From Kitasatospora sp. MAA4 (GTDB lineage: Bacteria > Actinomycetota > Actinomycetes > Streptomycetales > Streptomycetaceae), in contig NZ_JARZAI010000019.1 of the NCBI RefSeq assembly GCF_029893355.1, positions 107,678 to 171,677 on the forward strand: a stretch of DNA of 64,000 bases, read 5' to 3'. Under the pieces are notes generated by a model, which saw only the letters and a program-made list of their open reading frames with translations, had not been told where the DNA came from and did not search any database. Positions 1-7,460 of the stretch are shown piece by piece; position 1 is the stretch's first letter, and each line of letters opens with the position of its first letter. The position numbers and the translations under genes are program-made.

Positions 1-256
1 CGACGCGGACGGTGCGTCCGTCCAGGGAGATCTCGCCCCGGCCGGAGAGCAGGACGTAGACCTCCTCGGTGCGGGTGTGCAGGTGCTCGCCGCTGACCGC
101 GCCGGGCGGCAGGCAGGCCCACTCGACGGCCTCCCAGCCGCCGAGCAGTCCAGGGCGGCGGGCCAGGCACGTCCAGTGCGTCAACCCTTCGGTGCCGTGG
201 ACGCCGTGGACGTCGGCGGGACCCCGGGTGCTGGCGACGATGACGGCGCGTCGCAT
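1..256 (-). CDS. Cupin domain protein, C-terminus cut off by window edge
   Basis: Reading leftward from an ATG at 256, the frame stays open for 85 codons to the window edge. The visible part contains a cupin motif 1 region: the stretch around GEHLHTRTEEVYVLLSG supplies the H-x-H...E metal-ligand pattern, followed by a Gly turn and GEISLDGRTVRV. This is a small RmlC-like beta-barrel; cupins act as isomerases, dioxygenases or sensors, and the substrate cannot be read from the sequence. It lies 46 bp downstream of the sugar-phosphate cyclase gene on the same strand, so it is probably the next gene of that operon and may serve the same pathway (inference). Confidence 0.75.
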   Translation of the reverse strand, partial: MRRAVIVASTRGPADVHGVHGTEGLTHWTCLARRPGLLGGWEAVEWACLPPGAVSGEHLHTRTEEVYVLLSGRGEISLDGRTVRV

Positions 257-302
257 GGTGTGCCTCCTTGGCTGGCTTCTTGGGCTGCCCTTCCAGGGGT
301 GC

Positions 303-1568
303 TCAGGCAGCTTCGCGGGCCGTGGCCGTGGCCGTGGTCGTGGTCGGATCGGCGATCTCCTTCAAGTCGGCCGAGGCGAGCGCGAGTTCGTGTGCGGTCA
401 GGTCGTCGACGAAGCAGCCGGAGCCGATGCCCACCGGCAGCGGCAGCCGCTGGCGGCCGTCGCGGTGCCGGACTGTGTCGGCGAGTGCGTCGCTCAACAG
501 CCCGGGCTCCAGCAGGCGGTGGTGGATAGGCAGGCCCAGTCGCCGCATCAGGGACAGGATTCGGGCGCACTGCGCGGCGTCGAGCAGTCCCCTCCGCCGG
601 GCGAGCACGGTGGTCAGCGCCATGTCGACGCAGACCGCCTCGCCGTGCAGCAGCTCGGGCAGCGCGCGCATCTCCAGGGTCGGACTGAAGGAGTGACCGT
701 AGTCCATCGCACGTTCCAACTCCTTTTCCCAGAGGTTGGGTTGAAGCTCCTGAAGCATTCCGTGCACGGCCCGCGCCAGTACTTCGGCGCCCGTGCCGCC
801 CTCGCCGGCCGTGCCGCCCGGTGTGCGGAACCGCTCGGCGAGCAGCCGCTCGCCGTGCAGGTCGAGGGTCTCGAAGAGGCGGCGGTCCTTGATCAGCGCG
901 ATCTTGAGGATCTCCGCCAGCCCGTTGCTCAGGTGCCGGGTATCCAGGGTGGCCAGGAACGACGGATCGAGCAGCGTTTCGACGGCCGGGTGATAGCTGC
1001 CCAGACGGTTCTTCTGCCGGCCGTAGTTCACGCCGGTCTTCGCTCCCACACCCGCGTCGACCAGGCCGATCAGGGTGGTGGGGACCCGGACGAACGGCGT
1101 GCTGCGCCGGTACAGGCTGCAGGCCAGGCCGACGATGTCGGTCAGCACGCCGCCGCCGATCGCGATCACCGGCTCACCGCGCCGGGCCAGGCCGAACCGG
1201 TCCAGCTGCTCGACCACCTGGAACACCGACTCCATGGTCTTGACCCGCTCATGGGCGAGCAGGATGCAGCACGACCAGTCGAGCCGCTGGGCCTCGCAGT
1301 AGGCGTGGATGCGCTCGCCGTACAGCTCGTGCACGCGGGCCTCGACCACCAGCAGCAGGCGCTTCCTGCGTTGCCGGCCGGGCCCTGCGGGCAGCCCTGC
1401 GGTGGCCAGCGCCGGGTTGTCCGGGGCGAGTAGCCGCGGGGCGAACCGCACCCGGTAGTCGACCGGCAGGGCGGTACGGACCGTCCAGGAGGTGACCGGC
1501 GAGCCGGTGGTGAAGAGGCCGTGGCCGCGCTGCTCGGTCGGGGCGACGGTGGTTTGCTCGGGTATCAC
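303..1568 (-). CDS. Sedoheptulose 7-phosphate cyclase, 2-epi-5-epi-valiolone synthase-like
   Basis: A 421-residue member of the 3-dehydroquinate synthase superfamily. NAD-binding GGGV is at about 138-141 and the VPTTL motif at 162-166. The three metal ligands are intact: Glu219 in NGLAE, His292 in DYGHSF and His308 in LLHGE. The segments KNRLGSYHP, RHLSNGLAEILK and HRDGRQRLPLPVGIG resemble C7-cyclitol cyclases (EEVS, the ValA/AcbC group) more than aromatic-pathway DHQS. EEVS converts sedoheptulose 7-phosphate to 2-epi-5-epi-valiolone, the entry step to C7N aminocyclitols. The GTG start at 1568 was chosen for an AGGGAG box six bases upstream; an upstream extension would read through the CGGTG repeat. 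The C-terminus ends in a Thr/Ala run encoded by a GTGGCC-type repeat. The exact cyclase subtype is an inference. Confidence 0.85.
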   Translation of the reverse strand: MIPEQTTVAPTEQRGHGLFTTGSPVTSWTVRTALPVDYRVRFAPRLLAPDNPALATAGLPAGPGRQRRKRLLLVVEARVHELYGERIHAYCEAQRLDWSCCILLAHERVKTMESVFQVVEQLDRFGLARRGEPVIAIGGGVLTDIVGLACSLYRRSTPFVRVPTTLIGLVDAGVGAKTGVNYGRQKNRLGSYHPAVETLLDPSFLATLDTRHLSNGLAEILKIALIKDRRLFETLDLHGERLLAERFRTPGGTAGEGGTGAEVLARAVHGMLQELQPNLWEKELERAMDYGHSFSPTLEMRALPELLHGEAVCVDMALTTVLARRRGLLDAAQCARILSLMRRLGLPIHHRLLEPGLLSDALADTVRHRDGRQRLPLPVGIGSGCFVDDLTAHELALASADLKEIADPTTTTATATAREAA

Positions 1569-1580
1569 GGGAGACTCCCT

Positions 1581-1620
1581 CGGTGCGGTGCGGTGCGGTG
1601 CGGTGCGGTGCGGTGCGGTG
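1581..1620. repeat. Tandem pentamer (CGGTG)x8
   Basis: Eight perfect copies of CGGTG sit directly upstream of the cyclase ribosome-binding site, within the 140-bp gap between the two cyclase-like genes. A 5-bp unit next to a start codon can change spacing by slippage, so copy number could affect cyclase expression; this is an inference. Confidence 0.95.
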
Positions 1621-1708
1621 GTTCTGGTGACCACAGTCGCGATCCCGACGTCCCAGGTGCACGGGAGGACGACCTCCTCCCTGTCCCAACCGCGGCCCGG
1701 GCCCCGGG

Positions 1709-2890
1709 TCACCCCATCGCCTGGGCCACGGCCACGGTGACCCGGGCGAGCGGGATCGCGGCGGGCAACGGGCCCTGGCCCTGGCCCTGGCCCTGGGCCT
1801 GGGCCTGGGCCGGAGCCTGGGTCCAGGGCAGGACCGCGCGCAGGTCGGCCGCGCGGACCGGGGTGAGCAGGCTGCCGTTCGTGCAGTGCGGCTGTCCCAG
1901 GGCGTCCAGCAGCACCAGCTCCAGACCCGCCTCCAGGTCCCGCACCCACTCCGGCGCGCCGGGACCGGTCGCCCGGTGTCCGGGCAGGACTGCCGTGGGC
2001 AGACCCGCCCGGGCCAGCAGCTCCCGGTGGGCGCGTCGGCCGTCGGCGTCCAGCAGCCCGAGCCGGCCTGCCAGCCGCCCTGCGACGAGCAGCCCCAGCT
2101 CGGGCGGCGCGCCGGCGGCCCGGGCGAGCGGAGTGCCGTACTCCAGGACGGCACCCCGGCCGCGCCCGAGCGGATCGTCGTCCAGCACGGCGCTCCGGGC
2201 GTCCACGCAGAGCGCGACGAACCCGGCCAGCGTCGCCGGCTCGTACCGGCCGGCGGCGCGCAGCCGCGCGGCCACCGAGTCGAAGTGGTACGGGCAGACC
2301 GCCAGCACGTTGCGCAGCAGCGGGTACAGGCCGGACCGCTCGGCCGGCGCCGCCCGCAGCAGGCCCGGTCGGCTCCAGACCAGCGCCGGGGCCCGGAAGC
2401 AGCCGGCGTCGGCATCCCAGTGGACGGCCACGGCGGCGTCGCACATCGCCGTCAGCGTGGTCGGGACGAGCACCAGCGGCGCCGCCCCGGCCGCCTGCGC
2501 CGCCGCTCGCAGTAACCGGCTGCCGCCGACCGCGACCACCGCGGTGCCACGAGCGGGCGCAGGAACGGGCGCAGGAACGGGCGCAGGAACGCGCGTCGGC
2601 ACGGGCGCCAGCTCGGGCGTGGGCGCAGGCGCCCGCACGGACTCCGTCGACTCCAGAGCGGCGAGCACCTCGGCGAGGGCATCGCCAAGCGGGTCGTCGG
2701 CCCGGAGCCCGAGCGGTGCGCGGCCCTCGGTGATCACCAGGAACCGGCGGGCGCCCAACGCGGCGAACGCCCGGGACAGCTCCTCCCGGGCGGTCCGCCC
2801 GGCGCGCCCGGCGCGGATCCGGACCGGGAAGTGGCAGGGCCCGATCCGGACCTCGCGGTCGAGCTCGGACGGTGCGGCGGAATCGGGCAT
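1709..2890 (-). CDS. 3-dehydroquinate synthase-fold protein lacking metal ligands
   Basis: A 393-residue protein that follows the cyclase fold: VVAVGGSRLLRAA matches the nucleotide-binding Gly motif, and PLVLVPTTLTAMCDAAVA matches the VPTTL...DA segment of the downstream cyclase. However, all three metal-ligand positions are changed: GLAE becomes GLYP (about 187-190), YGH becomes YGT (251-253), and no HGE motif remains in the AGAPPE region. A Pro/Ala/Val insert (about 87-114) is encoded by 12-bp repeats, and a Gln-Gly/Gln-Ala run lies near the C-terminus. It is probably catalytically dead and could be a partner or regulator of the active cyclase 140 bp downstream, or a decaying paralogue. The ATG at 2890 has GGGAG seven bases upstream. 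Confidence 0.7.
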   Translation of the reverse strand: MPDSAAPSELDREVRIGPCHFPVRIRAGRAGRTAREELSRAFAALGARRFLVITEGRAPLGLRADDPLGDALAEVLAALESTESVRAPAPTPELAPVPTRVPAPVPAPVPAPARGTAVVAVGGSRLLRAAAQAAGAAPLVLVPTTLTAMCDAAVAVHWDADAGCFRAPALVWSRPGLLRAAPAERSGLYPLLRNVLAVCPYHFDSVAARLRAAGRYEPATLAGFVALCVDARSAVLDDDPLGRGRGAVLEYGTPLARAAGAPPELGLLVAGRLAGRLGLLDADGRRAHRELLARAGLPTAVLPGHRATGPGAPEWVRDLEAGLELVLLDALGQPHCTNGSLLTPVRAADLRAVLPWTQAPAQAQAQGQGQGQGPLPAAIPLARVTVAVAQAMG

Positions 2891-3279
2891 CGGAACACTC
2901 CCGGGCCGGTGGCGGACGGCATGGCGTACCTGGCCACCTTGGGCGTTCCGTGATCCCGGACGCATGAGTCTGCGGACCCGACCCGTCCCAAGGGCCACCG
3001 ACCCCCCGGCCCTGAGCCCCCACACCCCGGCCCCTGAGCCCCCACCAGCCGGCCCTGAGCCCCGACCTGTCATCCCCGACCCCGCCCCCGCACGGGAATT
3101 CTGCGGGCAAGGTTTCGGCGGGCACCGATCGGTGCCCGAACGGGCAACGGAAACGGCCTTGAACGGTCCGCGGTGAGGTCAGAATGATGAGGAATCAGCA
3201 ACTGCTGCCGGGCCTCGGAAAATCCGTCGACCGCCCGGACCGATGCGCGGCGCGGCGATCAGGAGAGAGGGATCCACTC
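2891..3279. other. Divergent intergenic region with imperfect tandem repeats
   Basis: About 390 bp between divergently transcribed genes (metal-less cyclase paralogue leftward, JmjC-like protein rightward). Positions ~3008-3066 hold about three imperfect copies of a ~20-bp unit built on CCGGCCCTGAGCCCC. No convincing gene or -10/-35 pair was found. An alternative upstream ATG at 3184 would extend the rightward gene, but its codons are poor in third-position G/C, so it is more likely untranslated leader. Confidence 0.5.
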
Positions 3280-4011
3280 ATGGAGGACAACCGGCCCGCG
3301 GTCTGGCTCGACGCCCTCTGCGGCGAGCTGCGGGGCCAGTGGTCCGGCACGCCGACGGTGCTCACCGCGCCCTGGTGCGGGCCGGTCCTGGATCTCTCCT
3401 GGTGCCGGACCCTGTTCGCCAGCGGCCTGCGCGCCGGGCAGGTGGCGGTCCTGCGGGGCCGGGAAATGCTGCCTACCCGGGATTTCTGCCGTCCGGGAAA
3501 GATCCGCGGAATACATTCGGTGAAATCGGCGGTGGATTCCACCGCACAGGTCGCGGACCCGATGGCGCTCATTCGGCTGCTGGAGGACGGGCACACCGTT
3601 CTGCTGCCCCGGATCGACCAGTGGAATGCCGACGTGTCCGCGATCACCGACCGCCTGGCGCGCCTGCTCGGCCGCGAGGTGGAGGCCTACCTGTCCGCGA
3701 CGGCCTCCGGGACCCCGTGCCGCGACCCGCAGCGCGACGAGGCCGACGTACTGATCGTCCAGCTCAACGGCGCCCGCGGCTGGTACCTCGAACCCGACCT
3801 CGCCGGCGCGAGCCAGGGCGCCGCCCAGCTGGAGACCGAACTCACCCTGGGACGACTGCTCTACGTCCCGCGCGGTTTCGCCCGCGCGGCGACCGGCAGC
3901 GAGGGACTGTCGATCCACCTCTCGTTCGTGGTCCGCGAGATCGGCGCCCAGCAGCCGGCCGACGCCCGCCAGCGCCTGCTGAGCGCCGTCCCCACCACGC
4001 TTGCCGGTTAG
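3280..4011 (+). CDS. JmjC/cupin_4-like protein with altered iron ligands
   Basis: A 243-residue protein with the layout of the JmjC/ribosomal-oxygenase cupin family: GHTVLLPRIDQW, then a linker, DVLIVQLNGARGWYLEPD (the family's VxxLQxxGxKxW strand) and LLYVPRGFARAA...LSIHLS near the end. In active enzymes the strand before the Gln carries an H-x-D iron site; here it reads Gln151-Arg-Asp153. The distal His of the PRGxxH motif is Arg202. Only the Ser-x-His of the last strand (His213) remains. The iron-dependent oxygenase reaction is therefore doubtful and it may be a binding protein. The ATG at 3280 follows a strong AGGAGAGAGGG box. It stands opposite the cyclase operon and may share its pathway. 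Confidence 0.65.
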   Translation: MEDNRPAVWLDALCGELRGQWSGTPTVLTAPWCGPVLDLSWCRTLFASGLRAGQVAVLRGREMLPTRDFCRPGKIRGIHSVKSAVDSTAQVADPMALIRLLEDGHTVLLPRIDQWNADVSAITDRLARLLGREVEAYLSATASGTPCRDPQRDEADVLIVQLNGARGWYLEPDLAGASQGAAQLETELTLGRLLYVPRGFARAATGSEGLSIHLSFVVREIGAQQPADARQRLLSAVPTTLAG

Positions 4012-4035
4012 GGCCTGTCCGGCCGAATGCGCCGG

Positions 4036-4908
4036 TCAGGACTGGGACGCGGGCTCGGGCGCGGTCGGCACCGGCTCGCCGCCGGCCCCCGCGACCGCCT
4101 CCGCGGCCTTCTCGCGCGCCTCGCGGATGTCCCGACGCAGCAGGATCCACCAGCCGACCGGGATCATCGCGCCGAACAGCCACCACTGGACGGCGTACGG
4201 CAGGTGCACGCCCTTGCCGACCACAGCGTCGTCGCCCGACTGACTGTTGTTGGACGCGCTGGGGCCCGGCACCAACTCGGCCTCGTCGGCGGCCGGCGGG
4301 GTCGGGCTGGTCGCGGTCAGCTCCAGGTACCCCGCGACCACGGGTTCGGCCAGCCGGGTGGCCTGCTCGCCGCTGTTGATCAGCATGAACTGGCGGTCGG
4401 GCATCCCGCCGCGCTGGTGGATCCCGGTCGAGGCGCTGGTCTCGTCCGGCCGCAGCCGCCCGGTCACCGTGATCTCCCCGGACGGCGCGGGCGGCACCGG
4501 CGGGTAGTCGGCCGCGCCACCGCCACTGGGCGGTGCGACCCAGCCCCGGTTCACCAGCACCGTCTCGCCCTCCGCGGTGACCAGCGGTGTCACCACGTAG
4601 AACCCCATGTCGTCGCCGGACGCGTCGGTACGCTGCCGGACCACGAACTCGTGCGCGGTGTCGTAGTGCCCCGACGCGGTGACGGTGCGGTACGTCAGGT
4701 CGCCGGGCACGGTGCCACCGGGCTTGGAGATGGCGTCCATGGCCACCGCCGGCGCCGACAGGCTGGCGTTGATGCTCCCGTTCTGCCGGTTGGTCTGCTG
4801 GTAGCGGTGAAACTGCCAGAGGCCCAGCCATGACATGGCGGGAATGAGCGCGAGGAAGACGAGGGTCAGGATCACCCACCGCCTTGTGAGCAGGATGCGG
4901 AACACCAC
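4036..4908 (-). CDS. SURF1 family cytochrome oxidase biogenesis protein
   Basis: A 290-residue membrane protein with two terminal transmembrane segments: WVILTLVFLALIPAMSWLGLW near residues 12-32 and WWLFGAMIPVGWWILL near the C-terminus. Between them is an extracytoplasmic domain carrying the SURF1 signatures WQFHRYQQ, the VTASGHYD region, a VLVNRGWV strand and PYAVQWW. SURF1 proteins assist haem insertion and assembly of aa3-type cytochrome c oxidase. The GTG at 4908 was chosen because GGAGG lies nine bases upstream; a second GTG follows immediately at 4905. It converges on the JmjC-like gene with 24 bp between stops. Confidence 0.9.
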   Translation of the reverse strand: MVFRILLTRRWVILTLVFLALIPAMSWLGLWQFHRYQQTNRQNGSINASLSAPAVAMDAISKPGGTVPGDLTYRTVTASGHYDTAHEFVVRQRTDASGDDMGFYVVTPLVTAEGETVLVNRGWVAPPSGGGAADYPPVPPAPSGEITVTGRLRPDETSASTGIHQRGGMPDRQFMLINSGEQATRLAEPVVAGYLELTATSPTPPAADEAELVPGPSASNNSQSGDDAVVGKGVHLPYAVQWWLFGAMIPVGWWILLRRDIREAREKAAEAVAGAGGEPVPTAPEPASQS

Positions 4909-5023
4909 AAGAAGGTACCTCCGATCCCCGACAGCCCCACCGCTGCCCCCACCGCTGCTCCCGGCCCTGCGCTCTCTCCGCGAGACGAGAACGAAGGGAA
5001 ACAGTCGAAGATCAGGCAAGTTC

Positions 5024-5037
5024 GATCGAATTCGATC
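5024..5037. promoter_or_regulatory. Perfect 14-bp palindrome, candidate operator
   Basis: GATCGAATTCGATC is a perfect palindrome in an unusually A/T-rich patch between the SURF1 gene and the sugar-dehydrogenase operon. It is about 115 bp from the SURF1 start and 135 bp from the dehydrogenase start, so it could control either. The binding protein is unknown. Confidence 0.4.
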
Positions 5038-5172
5038 ATCGCGCATGGTCTGTGCACGGTCGAGGAAGGGATCGGCCTGATACCGGGGGTGGGCCCGGTC
5101 GGCGTGCGGGCAGACGGGAGGCGGGCCGAGGATGTGGACTGTTGCTGTCGGGGTGCTCGGCGGGTGGGCGTG

Positions 5173-5586
5173 ATGGGCGGGCTGGTCCCGGTCGAGGGGC
5201 GGGATGTCGAGCGGTTCGTCGAGCTGTCGGTGAAGCTGACCGGCTTCGATGCGGGGGAGTTGGGGGCGGCGGGGGTGGCCGCGGAGTATCTGTGGGTGGT
5301 GTCGCAGCAGCTCGGGGCCGAGCGGTACGAGCGGCTGGCGGATGCCCTCGACCGCCTGGAGCCGGCGGAGTTGGCGGACGAGGGGCTGCGCGAGGCGGCT
5401 CGGGCGGTCGCGCACCTGTGGTACCTGGGGGTCTGGCCGGGGATCGGGCCGGAGCAGGCGTTCGTGGCCTCGGCGCGGTCGGCCGCGCAGGGGCTGGTGT
5501 GGCGGACCATCGACGGGCAGGCGCCGGGTACGCCCGGTCCAGGGCCGGGTAGTTGGGCCCGGCCGCCGCAGGGGGCGGGGCGGTGA
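5173..5586 (+). CDS. FAD-dependent sugar/alcohol dehydrogenase small subunit-like protein
   Basis: A 137-residue, mostly helical protein. FVELSVKLTGFDAGEL near the start, a middle AAEYLWVVSQQ helix and ARAVAHLWYLGVWPG match the small (gamma) subunit family of membrane-associated FAD sugar dehydrogenases (FAD-SLDH type), which stabilises and helps export the catalytic subunit. No twin-arginine signal is visible, unlike many proteobacterial versions. It overlaps the next gene by GTGA, which is strong evidence for translational coupling to the GMC subunit. The ATG at 5173 is preferred; in-frame GTG codons at 5164 and 5170 are alternatives. Confidence 0.7.
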   Translation: MGGLVPVEGRDVERFVELSVKLTGFDAGELGAAGVAAEYLWVVSQQLGAERYERLADALDRLEPAELADEGLREAARAVAHLWYLGVWPGIGPEQAFVASARSAAQGLVWRTIDGQAPGTPGPGPGSWARPPQGAGR

Positions 5587-7445
5587 GCGGCATCCCGGAT
5601 CAGTCGGTGGCGGAGCAGACGGGCGAGCGGTACGACGCGGTGGTGGTCGGCGCCGGCTTCGCCGGGTCGCTGGCCGCCGGGCGGCTGGCCGGGCTCGGGT
5701 GGCGGGTGCTGGTGCTGGAGGCCGGGACCGAACAGCCGGTCCAGGAGCAGCTGGACGCCTACCGCACCGCCGTCGCCAAGGTCCCCGGCTCGGCGCTCGC
5801 GCCCAACGCGGTGGTGGCCTCGCCGGACGTCCTGGACCTCGCGGGCCAGGTCGAGGGCGGCTACCGGGCCACCGGGCATTTCCTGCAGAACGGTGAACTC
5901 CCGTACGCCAGCGGCTATCTGCGCGCCAACGGCGGCAGCGGACTGGCCTGGACGGGCCTCACCCCGCGGATGCATCCCGAGGACTTCCGCACCGGCGAGT
6001 TCGGCCGCGGCCGCAGCTGGCCGATCGGCTACCACGAGCTGGAGCCGTACTACCGGGCCGCCGAGCGCGAACTCGGGGTGGCCGCCGACGTGGACGAGCA
6101 GCGCGAGCGGGTCGGGCTGCCGCTCCCGGACGGGTACGTCTTCCCGATGCGCCCGGTGCCGCCCAGCCACCTGGACCAGCTGGTGGCGGCGGCGCTGGAC
6201 GGCCGGTCCGCGGTCGACCCGAACGGCGGCCCGGGCCCGGAGCAGCCCGTCGAGTTGCGCGTGGTCGGCACCCCCTCCGCGCGCGTCACGTCGCCGACCG
6301 GCGCGGACGCGGCGGCTGTCGCCGCCGGGCGCTCCGCGTGCATGGGCAGCGCGAGCTGCATCCCGGTCTGCCCGACCGGTGCCAAGTACACGCCGCTGAC
6401 CACGCAGGCCCGCTGGCCCTCCGGCGTGACGCTGCGCACCCGGGCGGTGGTGAACCGGGTGCTGGTGGACGCCAACGGCCGGGCCACCGGCGTCGAGTAC
6501 CAGGCGTACCGGGATCCGGCCTCGCCTCGGCACACCCGGCACACCGTGCATGCGGACGTCGTCGTGCTGGCCGCGCACGCCGTCGAGAACGCCCGGCTGC
6601 TGCTCGCCGGCGGCCTCGCCAACAGCAGTGACCAGCTGGGCCGGAACCTGATGGACCACCCGGTGCTGGTCACCTGGGGCCTGATGCCCGAGCAGGTCGG
6701 GCCGTACCGCGGCCCGGGCTCCACCTCCGGCATCGAGGGCTTCCGGTTCGGCCCGGCCCGCGCGCACCGGGCGCCGTTCCGGATCGAGATCGGCAACTGG
6801 GGCTGGGGGTGGGCCGTCGGGCCGGTGGACGCCGACGTCGCGGAGCTGCTGAACAGCGGTGACGTGGGGCTGTTCGGCAAGGAGCTGCGGCAGTCCGTGC
6901 GGGACCGGATCGGCCGCCAGGTCGCCCTCCAGTTCGAGATGGAGCAGGAGGCCGACCCCGCGAACCGGGTCACCCTGGACCACTCCCGCCGCGACCCGCT
7001 CGGCAACCCGCGCCCGGTGCTGACCTACGGGCTCTCCGACTACGTCAAGCGCGGGATGGCGACGGCCAGGGCCGTCTCCGACCAGATCTTCGCCCTGCTC
7101 GGCGCCGAGGACCACACGTCCTTCCGGCCAGGCCCCGGCATGCCGGGCTACTTCGAGTACCAGGGCGCGCCGTTCGCGTTCCGCGGCGCGGGCCACGGTG
7201 CGGGGACGCACATCATGGGCGACTCGCCGTCCGACTCGGTGGTCGACCGCTGGCAGCGCTGCTGGGACCACCCGGGCCTGTACGCGGTGGGCTGCGGCAG
7301 CATGCCGTCGGTCGGCACCTCCAACCCCTCGCTCACGATGGCGGCCCTCGCGCTGCACAGTTGCGAGCAGATCCACCGAGATCTGACGGAACGTCACCAC
7401 CCGGCAGTACTGGGCACCCTGCCCGCCCGGACCCAACCCCGCTGA
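5583..7445 (+). CDS. GMC-family FAD-dependent sugar/alcohol dehydrogenase, catalytic subunit
   Basis: A 620-residue GMC oxidoreductase. The Rossmann FAD motif VVVGAGFAGSLAAGRL is at about 21-36. The C-terminal substrate region has GHGAGTHIMG, supplying the catalytic-type His, and a final GTSNPSLTMAALAL motif. A cysteine cluster near 256-266, with pattern C-x5-C-x3-C inside CMGSASCIPVCPTGAKY, resembles the iron-sulfur-binding Cys cluster of bacterial FAD glucose and fructose dehydrogenases, so electrons may pass through a small Fe-S centre to a membrane acceptor. The start is the GTG in the GTGA overlap with the small subunit. The substrate sugar or alcohol cannot be predicted. Confidence 0.88.
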   Translation: MSGIPDQSVAEQTGERYDAVVVGAGFAGSLAAGRLAGLGWRVLVLEAGTEQPVQEQLDAYRTAVAKVPGSALAPNAVVASPDVLDLAGQVEGGYRATGHFLQNGELPYASGYLRANGGSGLAWTGLTPRMHPEDFRTGEFGRGRSWPIGYHELEPYYRAAERELGVAADVDEQRERVGLPLPDGYVFPMRPVPPSHLDQLVAAALDGRSAVDPNGGPGPEQPVELRVVGTPSARVTSPTGADAAAVAAGRSACMGSASCIPVCPTGAKYTPLTTQARWPSGVTLRTRAVVNRVLVDANGRATGVEYQAYRDPASPRHTRHTVHADVVVLAAHAVENARLLLAGGLANSSDQLGRNLMDHPVLVTWGLMPEQVGPYRGPGSTSGIEGFRFGPARAHRAPFRIEIGNWGWGWAVGPVDADVAELLNSGDVGLFGKELRQSVRDRIGRQVALQFEMEQEADPANRVTLDHSRRDPLGNPRPVLTYGLSDYVKRGMATARAVSDQIFALLGAEDHTSFRPGPGMPGYFEYQGAPFAFRGAGHGAGTHIMGDSPSDSVVDRWQRCWDHPGLYAVGCGSMPSVGTSNPSLTMAALALHSCEQIHRDLTERHHPAVLGTLPARTQPR

Positions 7446-7460
7446 GGAGTCATCACTGCC

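Noticed and set aside
1581..1620. CRISPR-like array
   Set aside because: Contiguous 5-bp repeat without spacers; no other direct repeats with regular spacing and no cas genes in the window.
303..3125. Long minus-strand ORF (940 codons) spanning both cyclase-like genes
   Set aside because: Only its left part is a real gene (the cyclase, from the GTG at 1568). To the right it runs antisense-frame through the metal-less paralogue and is rich in Arg/Gly/Pro, typical of frames in G/C-rich DNA.
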